DNA of 10,014 nucleotides from Desulfobacterales bacterium (GTDB lineage: Bacteria > Desulfobacterota > Desulfobacteria > Desulfobacterales > Desulfobacteraceae), in the NCBI GenBank assembly GCA_022361535.1, contig JAKSAU010000613.1, positions 1 to 10,014 on the forward strand, read 5' to 3'. The translations under genes were made by a program, and so were the position numbers. Shown piece after piece: positions 6,063-10,014 of the stretch (within the stretch, counting starts at the first letter, position 1; the number at the start of each line of letters is the position of its first letter). Under the pieces are notes generated by a model, which was not told the origin of the DNA, did no database searches, and saw only the letters and a program-made list of their open reading frames with translations.

Positions 6063-6860
6063 TCAGTCAAGGGGGATAGGCGATTTACGTCCAAGGATGT
6101 GCTGGTATCGGCCCAGGTCCCGGTAGGGAAGTTGCCGGGAAAATTCAAGCTCCAGGTCAATGACTGTATCAGGGTCCCTGTCTCGATCCACCGGATCAAG
6201 AATATAATCGTGAAATACCCTGATGCCGCTGTGGCAAAGGGTGTCAAAAGGGTGGCGGGCAAGCCATGCAAGAACCTGTTCCGGGGTTCTTGGCCAGGTT
6301 GGGGTCAGACTTCCAGGATACCCTTGATAAGCTTTATTGAGGACTTTTTTATAGTTGGTTCTAAGCAGGTTTTTATAAATCATTCCGTTAAGGTTATAGA
6401 AGCTTAAAGAAAGAAATCCGTCCCCTGGTAACAGATTCATTAGGCAATCTATAAAATGGCCCGGATCTTCCACCCAACCTAAGACTCCGTGGCAAAGAGC
6501 AAGGTCAAATCTGTGAGGCACCTGGTTCTTCAACTCCTGAACCGGGCATTGATACAGTGTTAACAAATGCCCCAGATCTTGTTCATCAAATCGCTCTTTA
6601 GCAAGTTGGAGCATCTTGGCAGAAAGATCGCAGATTGAGACCCGATGTCCGTGTTTGGCAAGGGTAATTGAAAAAGGTCCGTACCCTCCGCCTGCATCTA
6701 AAATTTCCAATGGAGTGTTGTTTGCCGGGCTTAAAGCCGCAGGAAAAAATTCATGGAGATCATTTTCAAGAACCGCAAGCCTTATCCTACCCTTTAGTCC
6801 GCCGTATACCTTGCGTTGAAACCTGGGCGCAAGATCATCAAAATTCCTATCATTTTCCAT
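6063..6860 (-). CDS. cmoM: tRNA 5-carboxymethoxyuridine methyltransferase CmoM
   Basis: A 265-residue class I SAM-dependent methyltransferase that closely follows E. coli CmoM along its length. It opens with DRNFDDLAPRFQR and YGGLKGRIRLAVL. The SAM loop DAGGGYG is at 55-61 and CDLSAKM at 77-83. FYNLNG, PRTPEQVLAWL, GIRVFHDY (212-219) and RQLPYRDLGRYQH (242-254) follow. CmoM methylates cmo5U34 to mcmo5U34 in some tRNAs, extending wobble decoding. It needs the CmoA/CmoB products, which are not in this window. The frame extends to a TTG at 6896, but ATG 6860 begins exactly where the E. coli protein does. In addition, the TTG forms part of a perfect -35 box. There is no Shine-Dalgarno sequence, and the promoter position predicts a leaderless message. 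Confidence 0.92.
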   Translation of the reverse strand: MENDRNFDDLAPRFQRKVYGGLKGRIRLAVLENDLHEFFPAALSPANNTPLEILDAGGGYGPFSITLAKHGHRVSICDLSAKMLQLAKERFDEQDLGHLLTLYQCPVQELKNQVPHRFDLALCHGVLGWVEDPGHFIDCLMNLLPGDGFLSLSFYNLNGMIYKNLLRTNYKKVLNKAYQGYPGSLTPTWPRTPEQVLAWLARHPFDTLCHSGIRVFHDYILDPVDRDRDPDTVIDLELEFSRQLPYRDLGRYQHILGRKSPIPLD

Positions 6861-6866
6861 GGCGGG

Positions 6867-6896
6867 ATTATTGTCCGAGAAGGTCTTGGTTGTCAA
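6867..6896 (-). promoter_or_regulatory. Sigma-70-type promoter directly abutting cmoM
   Basis: On the minus strand there is a perfect TTGACA (6896-6891), an 18-base spacer and AATAAT (6872-6867, five of six to TATAAT). Six bases then precede ATG 6860-6858. A start site seven bases after the -10 box would be the A of that ATG, so the transcript would be leaderless. This agrees with the lack of a ribosome binding site. Confidence 0.6.
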
Positions 6897-6940
6897 TTAA
6901 TCAAATGCGTTAGTTGTGGCTAAAGAGCTTTGATCAATGA

Positions 6941-7138
6941 TTATTTCTTTTTCAAATGCCTCTTGTAGCTTCTGAAGTTTAGGATAAAGAGGAAGATTGC
7001 AAATAGAAGCAGGCTCAGGTGGCCGACTATCTCAGATAATTGAAATTCAGAAATTGACCCCCAAGCGACCGTAATCAAAACCAAGGATAATACAGCTATT
7101 ATTGCTGAAAGAATCATATTGATTTGATATTTATTCAT
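6941..7138 (-). CDS. Small two-helix membrane protein, function unknown
   Basis: A 65-residue protein if started at ATG 7138-7136. It has two hydrophobic segments, residues about 8-27 (MILSAIIAVLSLVLITVAW) and 38-55 (VGHLSLLLFAIFLFILNF), joined by a short polar loop. It ends in a basic tail (RSYKRHLKKK), which predicts a cytoplasmic C-terminus and hence both ends inside. The frame extends to a TTG at 7165, and there is no clear Shine-Dalgarno sequence for any start, so both the start and the gene's reality are less certain than for the neighbours. It resembles no family I can name. It lies upstream of cmoM on the same strand, but cmoM appears to have its own promoter in the gap. Confidence 0.5.
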   Translation of the reverse strand: MNKYQINMILSAIIAVLSLVLITVAWGSISEFQLSEIVGHLSLLLFAIFLFILNFRSYKRHLKKK

Positions 7139-7403
7139 GAGAATATCGTAAATTATAAAAGTCAATATTGTAAAAGATTAAATACCTATTTGTTTGAGAT
7201 GACAATAAGAAATACAATTGTTTTGTTAAACAGGGCTATTTACCTCGGCTGGATGATGGATTAAAAACATGAAAGAAAGATGTGAACACTTAGATGGTTT
7301 GCGGTATTCGCCTTGAGATGTCCTATTGAATCTGCTACCATACAAGATCTGTTCAAAACTAGGTTTATCAATTAAAAAGATTGAGTGCTGGGCACCCCTA
7401 ATT

Positions 7404-7415
7404 CGTTAATTAACG
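7404..7415. promoter_or_regulatory. Perfect 12-bp palindrome next to the chemoreceptor ribosome binding site
   Basis: CGTTAATTAACG runs directly into the GGAGGAG (7415-7421) of the chemoreceptor gene. It could be an operator overlapping the translation start region. The surrounding 259-base gap (7166-7424) shows no convincing sigma-28, sigma-54 or sigma-70 promoter. Confidence 0.3.
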
Positions 7416-7424
7416 GAGGAGAAG

Positions 7425-9212
7425 ATGAAAAAGTTCCTGGATCTGCCGATATTCATCAAGTTTTTAACTGTAGGTATTGGAACAACCATTATCCTGGTTG
7501 GCGTACTTTTATTTTTGTACCAGAAAAGCGACAAAAATCAGACGGTTCAATCAATTGTTGAAAAGGCAAGATCTATTTGTCTGATTTCCGAATCCGTGCG
7601 CCAGGAAATGGAAGAAAAATGGGCGCTTGGGGTTTTTTCCCTTGAAGATATCAAAGCCTATGCCGAGGCTGGACAACAAGATAAGCTTTTGGCAGTGATT
7701 CCTGTTGTATCAGCATGGAAAGCCTCAATGCGGAAGGCTGAAGCCGGGGGGTATACTTTCAGGGTGCCTAAGTTTAGTCCCAGGAATCCAAAAAATGAAC
7801 CGGACTATGGCCTGAAAACCAAGATTGAGGGCCCGGCTTTGAAAAAAATAAAAGAAGAGAATTTAGATGAGTATTATGTCATTGATGAGGCAACTAATTC
7901 GGTCCGGTATTTTTTACCCGTGCGCTTAACCGAAAACTGCCTGATCTGTCATGGAGATCCTGCTCAGTCTAAAACGCTGTGGGGTAGGGATGATGGTAAA
8001 GATCCCACTGGCGGCACCTTTGAAAACTGGAAAGCTGGTGAAATTCATGGGGCCTTTGAGGTGATTCAGTCTATGGACGCTGCGGATGCGGCATTGCGGA
8101 CAAGGATTATCAAGGCCGGAATCCTGGTCCTTGCAGGTATTGCCTTGGCCGGGGTTGTTTTTTTATTGGTTACAAAATCCATTACGGCACCACTGACCAA
8201 AGGGGTTGAGTTTGCAGACAACATGGCGAATGGGGACTTAAGCCGGGATATTGATGTACAGCAGGCTGATGAAACCGGCAAGCTGGCCGCTGCCATGAAT
8301 AAGATGATTACAAACCTTCGGGATCTGATAGGCAAGCTTAATGAAGGTGTAGATACCTTGTCCGGTTCATCGGGAGGATTGACAAGTGTTTCCCAGACCA
8401 TGTCAAAGGAATCCGCAGAAGCCTCTGAGATGTCGGTTTCAGTTGCTGCAGCAGCCGAGGAAATGAGTTCAAACATGACCTCCGTGGCAGCAGCTGTAGA
8501 AGAAACCTCTACTAATGTAAATTCAGTTTCAGCTGCAGCCGAGGAAATGAGTGCAACGATCAATGATATTGCCAAAAACTCCGAGCAGTCCAGGGAAGTC
8601 ACAACAGTTGCCGTAAACCAGGCAAGTCATGCTTCTAAAAAGGTTGGAGAGCTGGGGGAAGCTGCACAAGAGATCGGTAAGGTGACTGAAACCATCACGG
8701 ATATTTCTGAGCAGACAAATCTTTTGGCCTTAAACGCTACTATTGAGGCGGCCCGGGCTGGGGAAGCCGGTAAAGGTTTTGCAGTTGTGGCCAATGAAAT
8801 CAAGGATCTCGCCAACCAAACGGCTGATGCAACCACAGAGATAAAAGCCAAGATTGAACGGATGCAGGGGTCTGCAAATGAAACCACCAATGAAATCCGG
8901 GAGATCATAAGGGTTATCAATGATGTTAACGACAGTGTTACCTCAATTGCTGTGGCCGTTGAGGAACAGTCTGCAGTGACCAATGAAATAGCTGAAAATG
9001 TATCCCAGGCATCCTTAGGTATAGCTGAGGTGACTGAAAATGTGGCACAGTGTTCCCAGGTGGCAGATGAAGTTGCCCAGAATATAGCAAATGTCAGTCG
9101 GTCTTCCGAAGAGATTTCCGGGCGGAGCGTTAATGTAAAAGATACAGCAGAGGAGTTGTCTGATCTGGCAGGTAAACTCAAAGAATTGATGGCACGGTTT
9201 AAATTGTCTTGA
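7425..9212 (+). CDS. Methyl-accepting chemotaxis protein with haem-c DUF3365-type sensor domain
   Basis: A 595-residue chemoreceptor. TM1 is about residues 10-32, the periplasmic sensor 33-228 and TM2 229-250. HAMP is about 251-303 and the cytoplasmic signalling coiled coil runs to the end. The sensor resembles the DUF3365/Tll0287-like domain ([18 protein letters not shown]). It holds a single c-type haem attachment motif C172-L-I-C175-H176, so it probably senses redox state or a small gas such as oxygen or NO; the ligand is inferred. The conserved kinase-contacting hairpin is at about 429-463 ([30 protein letters not shown]). Glutamate pairs in the helices (AAEEMS, VEETS) are candidate methylation sites. 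No C-terminal NWETF-like pentapeptide is present. GGAGGAG lies just before ATG 7425. The gene stands alone on the plus strand and ends at a strong terminator. Confidence 0.95.
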   Translation: MKKFLDLPIFIKFLTVGIGTTIILVGVLLFLYQKSDKNQTVQSIVEKARSICLISESVRQEMEEKWALGVFSLEDIKAYAEAGQQDKLLAVIPVVSAWKASMRKAEAGGYTFRVPKFSPRNPKNEPDYGLKTKIEGPALKKIKEENLDEYYVIDEATNSVRYFLPVRLTENCLICHGDPAQSKTLWGRDDGKDPTGGTFENWKAGEIHGAFEVIQSMDAADAALRTRIIKAGILVLAGIALAGVVFLLVTKSITAPLTKGVEFADNMANGDLSRDIDVQQADETGKLAAAMNKMITNLRDLIGKLNEGVDTLSGSSGGLTSVSQTMSKESAEASEMSVSVAAAAEEMSSNMTSVAAAVEETSTNVNSVSAAAEEMSATINDIAKNSEQSREVTTVAVNQASHASKKVGELGEAAQEIGKVTETITDISEQTNLLALNATIEAARAGEAGKGFAVVANEIKDLANQTADATTEIKAKIERMQGSANETTNEIREIIRVINDVNDSVTSIAVAVEEQSAVTNEIAENVSQASLGIAEVTENVAQCSQVADEVAQNIANVSRSSEEISGRSVNVKDTAEELSDLAGKLKELMARFKLS

Positions 9213-9229
9213 TGCCAGACCATCTATAA

Positions 9230-9285
9230 AAAACACCAAGGGCGTATCCGATAACCGGATACGCCCCTGGCGTTTTGAAATTTTT
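9230..9285. terminator. Bidirectional rho-independent terminator
   Basis: GGGCGTATCCG (9240-9250) pairs perfectly with 9256-9266 around the loop ATAAC. CCA (9236-9238) with TGG (9268-9270) and AAAAC (9230-9234) with GTTTT (9272-9276) extend the stem past single mismatches. T-rich sequence follows on the plus strand (to 9285) and on the minus strand (the A-run at 9228-9233). It serves the chemoreceptor gene and the converging small gene at 9292-9501. Confidence 0.9.
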
Positions 9286-9291
9286 ATGCCT

Positions 9292-9501
9292 TTATTTTGC
9301 CGAGAAGTCTATTTCACATTCATTGTTCAGGTGAACCCTGAAAAAATATACAGCCAAGGCAGCCACAGGTACAGCCAATACCAGGCCAATAATGGGAAGC
9401 AGGGTTACGCCAAGAACTGCAAGTCCGCCTGCAGCACCTAAAAGAATCAATCCTAAACCAAATTTTGATATATGCTGGGGGATACATTCGTTTGAATTCA
9501 T
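9292..9501 (-). CDS. Small glycine-rich membrane protein, function unknown
   Basis: A 69-residue protein with a short polar N-terminus (MNSNECIPQHISK). A glycine-rich hydrophobic helix (about 14-32, FGLGLILLGAAGGLAVLG) and a second one (about 35-54, LPIIGLVLAVPVAALAVYFF) follow, and it ends in an acidic tail with C62. ATG 9501 has GGAGG at a good distance, so this is a credible gene despite its size. I do not recognise a named family. The compact GAAGG pattern would suit tight helix packing in the inner membrane. Cysteines 6 and 62 lie just outside the two helices. It ends at the shared terminator with the chemoreceptor and stands as its own unit. Confidence 0.75.
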   Translation of the reverse strand: MNSNECIPQHISKFGLGLILLGAAGGLAVLGVTLLPIIGLVLAVPVAALAVYFFRVHLNNECEIDFSAK

Positions 9502-9532
9502 GAGTTCCTCCTTTTGTGTTATTTAGGGCAAA

Positions 9533-9581
9533 TTTAGTTTTGCTTGACTAAAACAATAAGCATGCAATCTGTGAATGCAAT
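9533..9581. promoter_or_regulatory. Possible operator region upstream of the small membrane protein
   Basis: The inverted repeat TTTAGT (9533-9538) / ACTAAA (9547-9552) is followed by the direct repeat ATGCAAT at 9562-9568 and 9575-9581, with starts 13 bases apart. Both fall in the probable promoter region of the minus-strand gene starting at 9501. No clear -35/-10 pair was found. Confidence 0.25.
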
Positions 9582-9611
9582 ACAAAAAAGGTGCATCGCG
9601 TATTTTTAATG

Positions 9612-9640
9612 TCCCAACTTCGGTAAGGCCAAGGTTGGGA
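9612..9640. other. Intergenic hairpin downstream of the enzyme I gene
   Basis: TCCCAAC (9612-9618) pairs with GTTGGGA (9634-9640), with further weak pairing inside. It lies about 45 bases past the stop of the enzyme I gene on the minus strand, so it may mark transcript termination or a stable 3' end. There is no T-run on the minus strand, so a classic rho-independent terminator is doubtful. Confidence 0.4.
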
Positions 9641-9684
9641 GCTGTAAATTAATCAATTGAGCGCTGTTTTGAATGAAGATCAGT

Positions 9685-10014
9685 TTATCTGCCTGGGCGA
9701 GTTTTTATCACTTTTTCGGCATCTTTAACCCGGGTCTGGCTTAAAAGGGTATGAGCATATTTTTTTGCATCCGAGAGTTCAAGTCCCATAATGGTTTTTT
9801 GTACCTTGGGCAGAAATTTGGGATCAACGCTTAGAGTGGTGATACCTGCACCGATCAGAAATGGAATATGATCCGGGTCATGAGCCATTTCTCCGCAGAC
9901 TGAAACGTCAACGCCTTTGTCTTTTGCTGCCCTGGCTATTTCAGCTATCCCACGGCTGACAGCCGGGTGAAAGGGGATATAATGTTCTGCCACCAGTTTG
10001 TTTCCCCGGTCTGC
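9685..10014 (-). CDS. ptsI: PTS enzyme I (phosphoenolpyruvate-protein phosphotransferase), C-terminal part
   Basis: The last 109 codons of a gene that runs off the right edge. The first in-frame residues (ADRGNKLVAEHYIPFHPAV) match the conserved 'DRGN..' stretch near the end of enzyme I's PEP-binding TIM barrel. VCGEMAHDPDHIPFLIGAGI follows, where the Cys of CGE is the active-site acid known from E. coli EI (Cys502). The tail (DAKKYAHTLL...) also fits. Enzyme I takes phosphate from PEP to a histidine and passes it to HPr, driving sugar uptake or, in many sulfate reducers, regulatory PTS branches. A GTG at 9993 is an internal valine, not a start. With only the C-terminus visible, a PtsP-type or multidomain version cannot be excluded. 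Confidence 0.88.
   Translation of the reverse strand, partial: ADRGNKLVAEHYIPFHPAVSRGIAEIARAAKDKGVDVSVCGEMAHDPDHIPFLIGAGITTLSVDPKFLPKVQKTIMGLELSDAKKYAHTLLSQTRVKDAEKVIKTRPGR

Noticed and set aside
6861..6896. TTG start 12 codons upstream of cmoM
   Set aside because: The TTG is the beginning of a perfect -35 box, has no ribosome site, and known CmoM proteins begin at the DRNFDD region next to ATG 6860.
7390..7410. Sigma-54-like element (CTGGGCACCCCTAATTCG) before the chemoreceptor
   Set aside because: The GG is not followed ten bases later by GC, so the invariant -24/-12 spacing fails.
8066..9223. Minus-strand frames of 178 and 198 codons opposite the chemoreceptor
   Set aside because: Ser/Ala/Thr-rich mirror images of the repetitive MCP helices; typical shadow frames.
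9991..9993. GTG as start of a 102-residue protein
   Set aside because: The frame stays open to the window edge and the upstream codons (ADRGNKL) continue the conserved enzyme I sequence.

Overview
The window looks like chromosomal DNA of an anaerobic, sulfate-reducer-like Desulfobacterota bacterium, probably near the Desulfobacteraceae. The grounds are the gene mix: a chemoreceptor whose sensor domain carries a c-type haem motif, a short MetE-type methionine synthase, a DUF362 protein, a double UspA protein and a HEAT-like partial protein of a kind I associate with sulfate reducers. Strong AGGAGG ribosome binding sites fit this. The lineage is inferred from gene content and was not tested by any search.

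Layout. 1-140: start of a minus-strand gene cut by the window edge. 141-1255: an accessory-looking stretch. Two stem-loop elements (303-450 and 1055-1119) share terminal signatures but have different stems, and face each other across a small AT-rich SnoaL/NTF2-like gene. 1256-2991: a plus-strand transglutaminase-like gene converges on a minus-strand MetE/UroD-like gene, and their stop codons overlap. 3182-6860: a minus-strand run of housekeeping and stress genes: cmoM (tRNA wobble methylation), a hotdog acyl-CoA thioesterase, a small basic protein followed 3 nt later by a DUF362 protein, and the tandem UspA protein. 6941-7138: a small membrane protein. 7425-9212: the haem-c methyl-accepting chemotaxis protein on the plus strand. 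A strong bidirectional terminator (about 9230-9285) follows it. 9292-9501: another small membrane protein. 9685-10014: the C-terminal end of PTS enzyme I, cut by the right edge.

The genes do not form one pathway. Themes are C1/sulfur amino-acid metabolism (MetE-like), tRNA modification (CmoM), acyl-CoA turnover, stress (UspA) and redox or gas-sensing taxis (haem MCP). The least explained parts are the paired stem-loop elements around the SnoaL-like gene and an apparently leaderless promoter for cmoM. No rRNA, tRNA, CRISPR array, transposase or integrase was seen.
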